Assembly (NCBI GenBank): GCA_018881555.1
Contig: JACAXG010000528.1
Location: 1-64,000, forward strand
Direction of reading: 5' to 3'
Source of the DNA: Amblyornis subalaris
Taxonomy: Eukaryota > Chordata > Aves > Passeriformes > Ptilonorhynchidae
DNA: 64,000 nucleotides
The stretch's first letter is position 1. Each line of letters starts with the position of its first letter. Shown piece after piece: positions 1 through 12,447 of this stretch. Below the pieces are notes generated by a model that was not told where the DNA came from, ran no database searches, and saw nothing but the letters and a program-made list of their open reading frames with translations. The translations under genes were made by a program, and so were the position numbers.

Positions 1-1298
1 AGGAATCTGCTCATGAGTAACGGGGAGGGTAGAACATGGTGATCTCAGGGTCAAATCAATTGTAAAAGTGCAAAAGTAGAAAGGTCAGTGACGAAGACTG
101 TGGTCTGACTTCATCAATAGCCCATTCCTCAAATTCAAAATAGACCCCAGACTCATTTAAGGAGTGGAATACGCATGCTTAATGATATTAAACTCATTAT
201 CATAGGAAGCGGGAGATGGGAGGTATTTATGTTATGACTATGTATTTGTATTTTGAATATTCAAGACTATTGTAGATAAATAGATTGTGTATTGTTTTAG
301 AAATCGGCACTACGTCTGAGCACGTAGCTGCCCCAGCGCTGTCATTAAACATAAAATTTCCTAACTTTAACAAGTTTGGAGAGTCTTTGTCCGTGGGGTC
401 TGGAACATCTTAAATATTTCTGTATCACGCCCAGCTCCACCAACCTCGGCAGCGGGCAGCGAGCAGCGCAGGCAGGCAGGGTTGACTGGGGAGTGATGGA
501 TCTTGGTATCACTCACGGACAGACCAGCAGAAGGCAGGAAACAGCTGAGACGAGCAGCTCCGGCTGGAGGTTGGTCACAGCGTAACTCTGAACCCTGTGC
601 TGCTGCGGGACCCTCGGAGATGTCACAGTGTATCCGTGCTCTGGAGCCAGCCGGCGGAGGCGTTGCAGTGTAGCAGTGTTCCCGGAGCGAAACCNGCACT
701 CGCTGCAGACACGACCGCCTTCACCCAACNCAGAGTGGGGAGTGAGGCAAGCCTCGGTCTCCACCCACCTCTCNGCTAAGTCTCTGGTAGTCCTCCCGAG
801 ATGTTTCAGCCTCTGAGGAAACATCCCCCTTCAGTATTTCCAAGTCTCTGTTTTCTTTAATCGAGGGAATTGTCCTGGCTTCTGGGCTGGGCAAGTGGTC
901 CCTTTTGTCCTTAAGTATCGTCCATTCTGCGTCATTACCGTGGAATGCAGCTGAACAGATAACTCCCTTTTGTTCTTAAGTATCATCCATCAATTCCCAG
1001 CCAGCCCCTCCCCAACTACACAGCCTCCCTGGTACCCCGGGGGGGGGAAAGGAAACAATTTTTTTAATTACTTTTTTTTTTTTTTCCCCTAACCCATAAC
1101 ACCCACCTTCTCTCTGCCCCCTGACCCTCAACCCATTGGTCCCTGTTGTTCACTCCGCCCCCACTGCCCCTGGGATAAAACCGTGAACCCTCCATCGTTC
1201 TGAGTTCTCTCCTTCCCTGACGATTCATGGAATAATCTTATTTCGTGGAACACATAAGGAGAACCCCTCCGACTCTTTGCCTCAACTAAGTACGCGTT
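1..1298. other. Non-coding region, no gene seen
   Basis: No reading frame here resembles a known protein. An imperfect direct repeat of about 25 bp (around 897-922 and 963-988) lies in the middle, followed by homopolymer runs near 1038 (G) and 1071 (T). The stretch around 340-400 has an ATTAAA-type signal and a TTTAACA end that recall the tail of an avian LTR. I see no second end or target duplication, so this is only a suspicion. Confidence 0.4.
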
Positions 1299-1316
1299 TG
1301 TGTGTGTGTGTGTGTG
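1299..1316. repeat. (TG)n microsatellite
   Basis: A perfect TG dinucleotide run of about nine units, with no associated gene. Confidence 0.9.
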
Positions 1317-1589
1317 CACCGCCGAATGCGTCAGGCACTGCTGGACAAATGCCACGCTTTCAGGAAGACTGAAGGGATCCCAAAATCCAGCCAGTTTAAT
1401 ACAACAGAGATCTTGCACTACAGCCTCTCCTTTTGGCAGCTCTGTCTGGATGGAGGCACTAGCTGCAGCCAGGGTAGATGGTTCAGACCTCCACGTTGGA
1501 ATTGCAGCCTTTGCTCTCAAAGGAGTGTCCACCATTCTGCCTTGGAAGTCAGGTAGGAGGAATGTCCTGGACCTGTGCAGATGCCTGGT

Positions 1590-1790
1590 TGCTGGAAGAC
1601 AGAACTTAGATGCAAGTTACGAATGGTATGTGCAATGATAACTGCGTTGGCATACTCNTCTGCAGAGGCATTTCCCTCTGCCATGGAATCTTAATCTATA
1701 ATGGTATCTGCAGCTGAAATGGAGTCTGAAATAATACCTACAAATGCAACAGTAACTGCAATGGCATCTGCATCTGTCTACAAGACACAA
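1590..1790. repeat. Degenerate short tandem repeat, TCTGCA/ATGG type
   Basis: Units of roughly 16-20 bp built from ATCTGCA, AACTGCAATGG and close variants recur through the segment with heavy decay. The same word set reappears near 3400-3715, so the two are probably remnants of one old satellite family. Confidence 0.5.
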
Positions 1791-3399
1791 GTTACTTGAT
1801 CTTGGAATATAAGTTGTTCTTAATAATATTCTTGGCTTCTTTTAATTTTATTTTTCTTTTTTTATTCTCCCTTGTCCAAAAAAAGCAAACGTGGACAGGG
1901 TCTTTGTGGATTGAGACAGGAGGCATCATTTTAATTAGAACCTCAGATTCCCCAGGCTTTTTTCTTTTTACTTTTCATTTTTCCAGTCAGATACAGCTGT
2001 GTGCTCTGGCTGCTCCATTTCCTAGACCCAGTTGTTGGAAATTATATAACTTTACTAATTTTTTAGTTAATGGTTTTAATTAACTTTTAATTATTTTTAA
2101 AAATTAATCATAATCAGTATATAATTTATAAGTAGTGTGTTAGTCTTAAATCACTTTTAGCCAGCATTTAGCAAAGTTGTCATATGCTACTTTTATGGGA
2201 AAACCCACTTGGGAAAATTACTGAAACTTTAAGTTTTGTTAAACTAACCCTAATATGCTTCAATGAACAAAGCCTGGGAGAGAGAGATGTATTGTTGAAG
2301 TCGGACATCTAGAATGCAGAATTTATGGACCACAAGGACGTTTTGCAGAAACCAGAAGATAAAGAGGAGACTAATAAATGTGTTGGAAAGTCCCTACTGG
2401 AGAAAAAAGATACCGAAAAAGATAAAAATATGGACTAATTAGCATAAGAAGCAAGAAATCAACAACCAATAGAAGGTAGAATACTACCTAATGAAAGAGA
2501 ATTATGTAATTTAGAACCAATGAACATTAATTTCTTTGTTTGCTAACAATGTATAAGTAAGTGAAATAGTTTTTTATCAGCGTCTGTATGGAGGCTGGAA
2601 TTTTGTTGGCCACACACACACACCTCTGGGCCAAGAATAAAGTAATGCCGTACTTGTTAACACTGAAAAGACAGTGTTAGAGGGTTTGACTTATCCTGAC
2701 CATTTGGGGGGACTTAGTAACACAAGGGTAGCAGGAGCATGCTGACAAGTAACACTGGTTGCCCCTGTATTTTCTGTTATATATTGCCTGGCTCACATCT
2801 GTTTGCCCACTGCAGAGGCAGTGGTGTCACTGCAAAAAGCAAGTGCAGAGTGTGTTCGCCAGTGGGATCTGGAGATACAAACACTGGCTCAGCTGCAGTT
2901 GTTGGTGGCTCCTTATCCTCTTCTGCAAGAGAGTAGGGAAGGCTGTAGTCAGGTCCATGTTGAAGCTGCTTGAGTGTCAGAGGCAATGAATGGAATTTTT
3001 TTGGGCCTCTTCTACAAATGAAGTATGGGCTGCGAGTGTGTTCTTGTGGTCATTTCAGCTGGAGCTGCAACTAGGCCAGCAGCAGGCTGAAGGGGCATTG
3101 CTGGGTGTCTCCTCTCCACTGTGGTCCATGGTATCTCCTCATGCCAGCTACCAGAAAAAAGAGGCTGGCTGGAGATCCTGGTGAGCTATGTCAAGCTGTG
3201 GAGCCTTCTGCCCAGGCTGAGCTGCCTTGTGCCCTTAACTGCCCTTGTGCCCTGGGCAGTGACTGCTCATGCATCCTCCCCCTGCAGCAGTGTCCCTCAC
3301 TGGTCAATATCTGTCCTGTACCAAAGGTGAGGGGAACATGTGGGTGTGGAGGGGGACAAACCCCATACATGTTGTGGTATTGTGTATATTTGACCTGAG
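1791..3399. other. Non-coding region with an LTR-like segment
   Basis: AT-rich DNA without a supported gene. From about 2136 (TGTGTTAGTC) to about 2700 it has LTR character: a short CA run, an AATAAA signal near 2636 and a GC-poorer upstream half. I could not find matching termini or a target duplication, so it is at best an old, damaged LTR. The rest, including the frames around 2740-3400, looks like random open frames in GC-moderate DNA. Confidence 0.3.
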
Positions 3400-3715
3400 C
3401 AGTGCAGAGCCCTGGTGTGCTACATGTGTACATCTGTAATAATGTTGCTGTCTCCACGGAATTGTGCAATGCTATCAACACATGTGACAGGATCTGCAAT
3501 GCTACCTGCATAGGGAATGCTATATGTAGCACTTGTTGTGTCAACTCCCCAGTGCAGATAGCAGGTAGTATTGAAGGTTAAGTTGCCATAGCAGACACTA
3601 CTGCAGAGGAGGATACCACTGCAGAGGTGTCATTGCAGATGAAGGTACCGTTACAGACATCACTGAAAATGCAGATGTTATGTCAGATGCCAGTGTAAAT
3701 GCAGAGCTGGCAGGG
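3400..3715. repeat. Degenerate short tandem repeat, GCAGATG type
   Basis: Words such as GCAATGCTA, CTGCAGAGG and GCAGATG recur every 15-22 bp across about 300 bp. Composition and words match the 1590-1790 block. No coding function is likely. Confidence 0.5.
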
Positions 3716-5555
3716 AAGAGACCAGCCAGGCTGAATAGAGGAATTTGGCTGGAACTCAGAGACAACAAAAGAGTTTATCACCTCTGAAAAAAAGGGCAGA
3801 GAACTCAGGAGGACTACAAGGATGTTGTGAGGTTATGCAAGGAAGAAAGTTAGAAAGGTGAAAGCCCAGCTAGAAATTAATCTGGCCACTGCCGTAAGAG
3901 ATAACAAAAAGTGTGTCTACAGATACGTCCCCCTAATTAGCTGATGCCCTTCAAGCGATCTTTGAAAGATCCTGACCTTCAAATGTCAGCAATCTGGGCA
4001 CACAGATGCATCAACTCATTTGTTTTAGCATTCTCGTGAAGCCATAAGAACATTTTGTCCCTAAATGATTTTGCTCTTTCCTTCACATTCCTTCCCTAAA
4101 AGAGGAAAATAAGCCCAATGAGTAAAATCAGGGCATTTTGATGCAGAGGGACTGTCCAGAAAGGGCATTTGGCTCCAGGAGCATGGAGGAAAACAGGAAC
4201 CTGGACAGAGTGATAACCAGTCCCCATGGTCACTTCCTGCTCCTTTTGTCCTCCCAGATGACACTGGCCAAGCCTCAGGCACCTGCAGACGTTCGCTCTG
4301 CACAGCTCCTCCAATGCTGACACATGCTTAAAAAAACAATACACCCTCGGAGATTTTTGTCTGTTCACCCTGAGCTGGGGGTGAGGAAGATCCGCTTTCC
4401 CCATTTCGTTTCTATGCCTCAACAGAAAATGTTGCAAGATTCAGACTAGAGGAGAGCCCTGAAATCAAAGGGAGTCTCCAACTGCACACTTTCACATGAT
4501 TGCCTTAAACAAAACAGTTTGGATCCTATTATTCCCTTCTGCCTGGAATAGTCCCATTCCTCAACAGAAAAATACTGTATGTCTGGCTGAGGACAGCCCA
4601 ATTTTGAGCTTTCCTTGGAACAGTGCCCTTGGAAAACTGCTTTGCTGGGTAGTTTCCAAACCTGTCACTGCAAGAAAACTCCCTGATGGGTTGAGGGGAA
4701 CTTTCTGGCTGTGGTAAAACCACCCACCTTCTGCACCCCCATTTCCCAAGAACCCGCAGCACAGCCTGAGTGGAGGAAAAGGTCATATCAGACCTTGGGC
4801 CCAAGAAAGGCGTACAAGCATCAGCCAAGGGATCTGCCTCCCACCAGGAGCACTCTCCCCATCTTCTGTGACACCAGAGCCCCGCTGCGTATTCCCACAG
4901 GGAGAAACACCTTCCAGTGTTTCCTCATTTCCCAGGGATTCCTGAGGCCATTGAGAGCTAGACTTCTGTGACACCACACCATTCAGCTACCAAAGGTGAG
5001 CAAGGTCATTCATAATGAAAACAAAATAACTCAGCAGCCCAGTATCAGATGTGTATTGAGGGAGCACAAAAGAAAGATGAGAGTGCACCAGCATGCAGAG
5101 AGGATAATGCGTGCTTGTTCAGCACCTGCATGGAGACCACTGCCATGGCCTCCACAGAAGGACACTCTCCATTCCAGTTCCCACCCACCACTGAGCTCTC
5201 TTGTGTTTGCACTATACTTTTAAAAGACATTTTAAGTTCTGTGTCTAATGGAAACCCCCTGGATAAGTCTGGGTGCTGTTACGAAACACCCCAGAATTTA
5301 TTCTAGATTGTTAGCACATCTACAGTCAGAGATGGAGCGCCAGCCAGGTCCATTACTTTTGTGGATTCACGAAGTTGGTGTTCTACTGGTTTTGTAGCCT
5401 AATAGAAACAAAAGCAACTGAAGCCAGATCAGGAGAGAACTTCCTGCATTAGGCAACTCTCCTTTACTGACTTTTGACACCATTTTCCTCTTGGCATTCA
5501 AACTACTAAAAAAAAAAATTATTTTGCTGCTTGTATTTAGAAACAGAGGCCCCAC
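3716..5555. other. Non-coding region, no gene seen
   Basis: I see no protein-like frame, RNA gene or clear repeat. Short open frames occur on both strands with no protein-family features. Confidence 0.4.
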
Positions 5556-6120
5556 TTGACATAAGCACCTTGCATAAGTATAAAACTAACAAAAACTTCG
5601 ATGTGACTGCTGTGTCTAACTGTAACCACGTTTGCAAGCAGGGGCTTAGCCCTGGTGGGCTATGGTGATACCAAGGGAGGGATATGTTAGCTTCTGCGCT
5701 TACCTGTAACTGCTTCTGCAAGCCCTGGTGGGCTAAGGAGATAAGAAGGGAGAGCCATATTAGCTGTCACAAAAGACCAGAAAAATGCAAAGTCATAGGT
5801 TTTGTTTTGACAGATAGAAGAATGTAATCAATAAAGTAGTTATAGAAAAGCATAATACCAGCTAGGTGAATGTGATAAATATCTTAGATAGGAACTATGT
5901 ACTGTGTTTGTAACCCTAAGATAAAGAAAACACAAGTTATATAAGACCCCAACCCTTAAAACTGTAACTTTTAGATAAATGAACAAAAAAAAAAGGGCAG
6001 ATACCAGAANTGTAGAAGAATAAAAGCCTGTGCAAAATGAACCACAGTCAGACATGCAAATGGAGATGATAACCCCTATATGTTCTCTTGACATCAATAA
6101 AGGTGTGCTTTACTTTACAG
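5556..6120 (+). repeat. LTR-like segment with a ~75-bp internal duplication
   Basis: Two imperfect ~75-bp copies (about 5613-5690 and 5691-5766) share the core CAAGCCCTGGTGGGCTA. Downstream come a TATAAGACC box near 5940 and AATAAA at 6096-6101, the order expected of U3, R and U5. No target duplication was found, so the exact ends and the family are unknown. Confidence 0.4.
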
Positions 6121-6559
6121 TACCTGTTGTAGAGTAGATTCTTTTGAATCAGTTTATCAAACCTGAAGCTTTCTTGAAAGGTGCTGTTAGTGTGCTGAGA
6201 CAATAAAAGCTCGAAGTTACATATAAAAGTTGGCTTTAGATCTGTAAAGTGATTCTCTGAAGTGCCACGTAATTACATATTAATATAACTTTTTATGAAC
6301 CAATTAAAGTTTTTTCTGCTTTTGTGTTGTTTCCAGAATACTCCAATGCTAACGCCCTGATTCTGAAGAATTCCTCAGTGATTGTGAGAAGAGTCCTGGC
6401 TGGAGCAGAGCAGAAGCTACATGAGTATCCACGAAGCACTGGATTCCTTTTGAGAGGTGTCAGTGTGTGAACTTTTGGTATGGATATTAGTTTACACAGG
6501 CATGCAGACTCTATCTTGTTAATTTTTGTTGTCAGGGGGTAGATTTTAATGTATCTGTC

Positions 6560-7321
6560 TGATGTCTGTATAGCCTGTGTCAAAGTTACAAAATGCTTAT
6601 ATAACCTGAATTATGACTTTCTATCTGAATTGTAACTTCTTATACCTATATAACCAGAATATACCTATATGACCTGAATATACCTATATACCTATATAAC
6701 CTGAATTGGCTAGCCTTTTATACCTATAACTTTTTATACAATGTAATAGTCAGTGTGTAATTAATTAGTTGCTTAGTGCTTAAATAAGTAGAAACTCACC
6801 AGGTGGATAGTTTCAAAATAGACAAGAAAGCTATAAATTAGTCAAGTATAGCTACATTAGAGAGCTACAAGGCATACTGATGAAAAACTGGCAGAGATAA
6901 AGCCAATTACCCACAAAGTGAAAGAATTCAGACTGGTTGGATCCAGAAAGGACTATTTCACCATAACTGCGCATGCTCTGAAGACAAAGTTGAAAAGTTC
7001 AGATGCGAGGAAGACCTTGAGCCTTCCTCAGTGAAGATCCCCAAGACCACCTAAACTGGGGAGGCGCAAGCGCAGTGCAAAAGAACTATTTATAGCCATG
7101 CCATAAAAATATGTAAATTATTTCCAGCACGTATGTGATGATGTTATAATGACTAGGAATATTCAGCAGTACCTACTGTATAAATAAGCCACGACACATG
7201 GCAAAGGTGGGTGAGTTAGGTGGAAATATCCCCCTCACCACCGGCGCTGTAATAAACAAATACCTGCTCTATAGACACCAGTCTATCGNGTTTTGTCTTT
7301 GGCCTATCTTTTCGGGCATCA
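6560..7321 (+). mobile_element. Solo LTR, 762 bp, 4-bp TSD (copy 1)
   Basis: It begins TGATG and ends CATCA, a perfect 5-bp terminal inversion, and is flanked by TGTC on both sides (6556-6559 and 7322-7325). TATAAATA lies at 7179-7186 and AATAAA at 7251-7256. The 5' half (about 6590-6730) is a run of ~20-bp units of the TATACCTATATAACCTGAA type. A second copy of the same family lies inverted at 61942-62660 and fixes both ends independently. A 4-bp duplication suits a gammaretrovirus-like (ERV1) or related family; no internal region remains. Confidence 0.85.
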
Positions 7322-7325
7322 TGTC

Positions 7326-8389
7326 CCAAAGTGGACTTACATTTTTAGGTGGTTCAAACTTCAAAAAATGTGACTTTTAAGATGATTCTGTTGGGTTTGG
7401 TCTTGGGGTTGGTTTTCCCGAGACCCAAGCTGCAGATCCTGTTTTCTCTATGTCTTGGTTTAAGACAATTTAAGAGGTGGATGCTCTCAAATGAGTTCCT
7501 CCCCTTATAGTTTTAATCAAACCCTTTCCATCAATAAGGAGAAACGAATTGGAGTAGATATAAGTGAAAATATAACAGTTTCCTACCAAGCGAAACAGCA
7601 ACAGGCAAAANTGACAGTAATAGTCACTGGTTACAAAGTTGCTGCAATCTCACAGACTCCCAGGAACAAAGAGAAACTCAAAATCCCAGAGTGACTCCTT
7701 CCCCCAGAGGGTGGCCCCCACAGCCGACCGCGTGTGGAGAGACAAAGGGAAAATGGCGGTGCAACTCCATGGGCGAAGGTAGCTGGCAAACTCCGGTGGC
7801 TGGTACTCGGTCAAAGGCTAGAACTCGTGGAGGGACTTCTTCCTCTCGGCAGAAGACAGCAAGATAAGGCAAAGCAGCTTGGCCGGTGCGACTGTGTGCC
7901 TTCTCGCCTTGACCGGGCACTGCTGGCGGCCGCTGTGACCACGTGGAGCGAGGCCNCTCCACTCCTCTCTGCGTGACGCCACGGCTGCAGACAGGTGTTG
8001 CAAAACTCACTCTGAAACAGTTTTTGATTGAGAAATGCAGATTCTCGTGTTCCTACTGTTGCAAGTAGTGCCAAGCAGCAAGAAAGAACCAAGAGGCACA
8101 CCAGGAGCCAGAGAGAGTAAGCTCCCNCAACGCTATCCGACCTCCCCTCGCTCGGGCCTGGCCCAGCCCCTGCCCCATTCCGTTTTCCGGCTGCAAGGTT
8201 TTAAAGAGACAGTAACAATTTTTTGGCACAGAGAGCTAAGGAAGACAATAACGTTTTGGGTTACCCAGGACACTCTACATGAAGACATTCTGAGAAAGAC
8301 TAAAGTTATGCAGAAATCAGCAAAATTGATAAAGATGAGTTAACCAATAGCTGAGATGTTTACTAAGGTAATCACAGACTGAGCCAAAA
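7326..8389. other. Non-coding region, no gene seen
   Basis: Frames here are short and without family features. The GC-rich part (7700-8170) gives overlapping frames on both strands, which is typical of composition rather than coding. It may be old retroviral sequence, but nothing diagnostic is visible. Confidence 0.35.
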
Positions 8390-8667
8390 CAAGGACAAAG
8401 AACAGGATAACAGGATGAACCGGGCAATGGAGGGGATTAGGAAAAGAAAATAGTTGGAAGTAAACTGGTTGGAATCTGTCGACGCAGCAGAGGGAGTCAG
8501 GGCGCATGCCCAGTGGTAGAAGGTGAAGAGTTCAGCCCTGAGGAAGACCTGCAGCCTTCCTCCAATGACCCCCAAGGAAGACAAGGAGCCTTCCTCCCAC
8601 GACCACCAGATAGAACTGCAGCTGTGCAAGACTGCACAACCTGTTTCCGGGAACTCATTAGCTTAGC
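8390..8667 (+). mobile_element. Left part of an older LTR interrupted by the ERVK provirus
   Basis: This stretch shares short blocks in the same order with the solo LTR at 6560-7321: an ACTGGTTGGA block, a GCGCATGC block and a GAGGAAGACCTxxAGCCTTCCTC block. Its continuation appears after the provirus at 15443. There the motif pairs GGAGATATCCCCC and GAATACCTGCT match the end of the same LTR family. The copy is clearly diverged, so the assignment is inferential. Confidence 0.45.
8662..8667. repeat. 6-bp target-site duplication CTTAGC (left)
   Basis: CTTAGC directly abuts the proviral LTR here and again at 15443-15448. A 6-bp duplication is usual for alpha- and betaretrovirus integrases. Confidence 0.9.
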
Positions 8668-8975
8668 TGTTGCACTTGGACACGAAAGAACCACACGGAC
8701 TCAGCTCTGTCAAGAAGGAGCAAGAAGGAAGGGAGCAAGACGACCCCGACTGGTTTATTTATATGTTCTCAGAAACCACCGTGGATTGGAGGGTGAGGTT
8801 GCCACCTCTCAATCACACTGGTCAAAGGAAAAATCCATCAAACNNCTCCGCCTAGCAGAATGGAATGTAAACAATAAAATACGGTTANCAAAACATGGCT
8901 ATGTTTANAGAAANTGCNTGGGAACTCTGTTACAGAAGTGAAAAACATTGAGGAACTGCAAAACCCAGGGCGACA
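8668..8975 (-). repeat. ERVK 3' LTR
   Basis: Read on the minus strand it runs TGTCGCCC...GCAACA, 308 bp. A TATAAATA element lies at 8756-8763 and an overlapping AATAAA at 8754-8759. It pairs with the LTR at 15134-15442. Confidence 0.93.
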
Positions 8976-8990
8976 TCTCACCCTTTTTCC
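8976..8990 (-). promoter_or_regulatory. Polypurine tract of the ERVK element
   Basis: On the minus strand GGAAAAAGGGTGAGA sits immediately before the 3' LTR, as expected of the plus-strand primer for reverse transcription. A T-rich stretch separates it from the end of pol. Confidence 0.75.
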
Positions 8991-9028
8991 ATTAAAAAAA
9001 GAAAAAAAAAAAGAAAAATGAACAATGT

Positions 9029-11799
9029 TCAGTCTCTGCTTGTGGAAGGACCATCGGAGTGATCACCCACGTCATCTGCATCTGAGTCATCACTCGATGT
9101 TCCATCCACTTGATGACTTTCACTTTGGTCACGGTCTCCACCTTGCCTGTTGGCTGGATTTTGCCTCTGCGGTCGCAGGTCAGGACGAACACACTTCGCA
9201 GGTACCCAGCGCACCCCAGCATCTGTGGATACACAAGCATACCCGCGCCCCGAAGCGATGAGGTCATAAGGACCTTCCCACTGTTTGACGACTAAATTCC
9301 GCACCTGAACCTTTGCTCTAGGCTGCTGTGCCTCGTCCGAAGCCTGTAACAAGAGGTGATGGTTCAAAATGACAGGATTATTAGAATTCTGTGGTACTGT
9401 AAGGTGATTGATGGTATACAAAGCTTTTGCCAAATGACTGTGAGGGGTTTCATCCTGCATTCCCGTTTTTGTTTTTGAAGAACCCGCTTCAGAGTACCAT
9501 GAGCACGTTCTACAATAGCTTGACCAGTNGGAGAATGAGGAATACCAAACTTGTGTGACACACCCCACAACTGCAGGAATTGCCTCACCTCTTTCGAGGC
9601 GTAAGCGGGACCGTTGTCGGCCTTCACAGCAGAGGGTATGCCTAGAACGGCAAAGGCCTGCTTCCAGTGAGCAATGACATTGCGGCTCTTTTCTCCAGTG
9701 TGAGCAGAAGCCCACATGGCAGAGGAGCAGGTGTCCACTGTGACATGCACATACTTGAGCCGGCCAAATTTGGCAACTTGGTTGATGTCAGTCTGCCAAA
9801 TCTCCAAGGCCCTAAGGCCTCTGGGGTTTACGCCCGCCGGCAAAGGCGCAGCAAGCGCGTGACAATCGTCACACAATGCGACAATGTCACGGGCCTCAGT
9901 TGGCATCAACTGAAACTGCTTCTGCAGGGTATGTGCGTTCTGATGGAAAAACCCATGCGATGCCTTGGCCTGCGCGAGTGTATCAGGCTGAGGTGCCACC
10001 CACGCCAGATTAGCCAACTTGTCAGCCCTCGCGTTACCTTCTGCTATGAACCCTGGCAAATTGGTATGACTCCTCACATGCAGAACATAATACGGATGAA
10101 CCCGGTCCTGAATGACACACCACAGGGTCCTCAGCAAATGAAACAGATCAGCATTGCTGACCTTCTTCAAAACTGAATAACCCAACCGCTGTGCTGTGTC
10201 AGCCACATAGGCNAAATCCGTGACCAAATTGAAAGGTTCCTGGGAAAATCTTTGAAATGCCATAAGAGCAGCCCTCAGTTCTGCCAATTGGGCTGAGCCA
10301 TCCTCATGACTTTCCAGAACCTGCCAATCAGATTCATCCCTCCAAGTAACAATGGCCTTTCCTGTTCTTCCCGAACCGTCAGTAAAGACGGTGGGGCCGT
10401 GCACCGGCTCTTGACTATGTTTGGGCCTCAGAGAAATCTCTGTGAGTTTTGCCACTTGCAGCAACCTGTGGCTGGGCAGATGATACATGATCTGCCCTGA
10501 AAAATTTTCTAGAGCACTTTGCAGAGAAACACTGTTTGCAAAGCTCCAGTCAAAGTCTTCCCACTGTACTGGTAGTACAATCTTTGCAGGGTCTGCACCC
10601 ATCAATTGCAAACACCGTTGCCGGCATTTGGCTATCAAACGAGCGATCAGCTCAAACAATATGGTTGCCGTCTTCTGCGGCTGATGGGGCAAGAAGACCC
10701 ATTCCAGGACGTGCAAGGGATCGGACCATTTGTCACTCCATTGGCCAATGATACCTGTGGGATGCAAATCTGGAGTGGTAATGAAAACTGTGACATCAAG
10801 TGAGTGATCAATGCGATAGATTTGTCGAGCAGAAACAGCTCGCTGCACCTCCTCCAGCACCTGACGTGCCTCAGGGGTCAATGTGCAAGGCGACTTCAAA
10901 TCAGAGTCTCCCTTCAACAAATCAAATAAAGGAGACAACTGNGCTGTGGTCAGTCCCAAATACGGACGTAACCAAGCGACAACACTCACCAATTTCTGGG
11001 CATCATTCAGTGTCTTCACCGAATGCACAAATTGCACCTCTTGGTGTTGAACTGTACGTTCCAAAATTTTGACCCCCAAATATTTCCAAGGAGGTTGCTG
11101 CTGAACCTTCTCTGGAGCCACCTGCAGCCCGTGAGAATGCAANGCATCGAGCAACTGAGGCTGTATCCGCAGCAGCTCATCCTGGGTGGACACAGCCACC
11201 AAGATGTCATCCATATAGTGATAAAACTGAACATCAGGAAACTGCCTGCGAACTCCAGACAAGGCTCTGGCCACATACATTTGGCATATGGCCGGGGAAT
11301 TTTTCATCCCCTGGGGAAGAGTCCTCCATTGATATCTCTGTGCAGGACCAGCATTGTTAATTGCTGGCACTGTGAAAGCAAATTTCGGTCTGTCATCAGG
11401 ATGCAAAGGAATTGAAAAGAAACAATCCTTCAGATCCACGATGAGGATCGGCCAACCTGNGGGAAGCATGGTGGGCGACGGCATAGCAGCCTGCAACCTC
11501 CCCATGCCTTCCATTACGGCATTCACCTTCCTGAGATCTTGTAACAACCTCCATTTCCCAGACTTCTTTTTGATGCAGAAGACAGGAGTGTTCCAGGGAC
11601 TGGTAGAAAGCTCCAGATGACCCTGGTCCAATTGCTCCTGAACCAACTCATGAAGGGCCACTAGTTTATCTTTAGGTAGGGACCACTGATTCTCCCAGAT
11701 GGGTCTGTCCACCAGCCACCGTATAGGAGGCGTAGGACACTCTGTGCCCTTCACCACAGTGGTCCCCATTAAAAACCCGTCCCGATGCCCACCCCCCAC
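9029..11799 (-). pseudogene. pol: pol: reverse transcriptase, RNase H, integrase
   Basis: The main open frame (9364-11799, 811 codons, no internal stop) starts in a glycine-rich segment and continues into RT with the catalytic YMDD at 11206-11217. RNase H follows (TDGSG motif and later acidic residues). Integrase then has a His/His-Cys/Cys zinc module and D, D, E with exactly 35 residues between the last two acids. Near 9480-9500 the frame shifts. The C-terminal integrase domain continues in another frame to 9029 and ends in an acidic Ser/Asp-rich tail. Several codons contain n. Apart from that frameshift this is the best preserved viral polymerase in the window; I call it a pseudogene because of the break. 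Confidence 0.9.
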
Positions 11800-12447
11800 G
11801 CAGCCAGAACATCCCTCCCCCAGAGGTTAAGAACGGTTTCAGTAACATGAGGCCTAACCACGGCCGTCTGTCCCTCTGAGTTCGTTATCACCACAAGCTT
11901 CTGGCTCACGTAGCAGTGCTTCATTCCTCCCAATCCCGCGACAGGCATCCCCACCGGATCCAACGGCCACTGCAGAGGCCAAGCGGCAAGGGAGAGAATC
12001 GTGACATCCGCACCGCTGTCGAGGAGTCCGCGGAGGCGGGTCTCTGGCAGTGTGGCATCAGGGATGGACAGGGTGCACCACATCTCAGGATGTTGATTGG
12101 TCATGACAGTCCAATGAACTTGAGGCGGCCCAGTGGAGCCAAAGCAGCCGTCTCCTCGTGACCTCGACTCTGTCCTGCGAACAGAAGACTTAAAAGGGAC
12201 AAGTTGAGCAATCCGAGTCTTTTCAGGAATTGTGACCAGGGGGGTGGGTGTGGAAACCATGGCATAAATTTGTCCGGTGTAATCCACATCTGAGTCCCAG
12301 ATGCACAATGAGAACCTGAACGGTGGCGCTAGACCTCCCCATGAGGAGAGCACTCATGCCATCACCCAAGGGACCAAAGGCATCCAAGGGGACTTTGTGC
12401 GCTGCGCAAGAGTCTAAGATGACCGTTGCTGCTGTGCAGACATCCAC
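11769..12447 (-). pseudogene. pro: dUTPase plus aspartic protease (pro)
   Basis: A dUTPase segment comes first on the minus strand: the GRSS motif lies in one frame (about 12447-12300). The DYTGQI and RIAQL motifs follow in another frame (12353 downwards), so there is a frameshift in between. An aspartic protease follows with LLDSGAD, and GRD near its end. A dUTPase fused ahead of the protease is typical of betaretroviruses and supports the ERVK assignment. The gag, pro and pol frames differ, as in viruses that use ribosomal frameshifting at both junctions; I did not identify the slippery sites with confidence. Confidence 0.82.

Noticed and set aside
9364..11799. Functional host-domesticated polymerase
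   Set aside because: Although this frame is open, the element is young with paired LTRs, the integrase end is frameshifted and n's are present. Openness is explained by age, not by host use.
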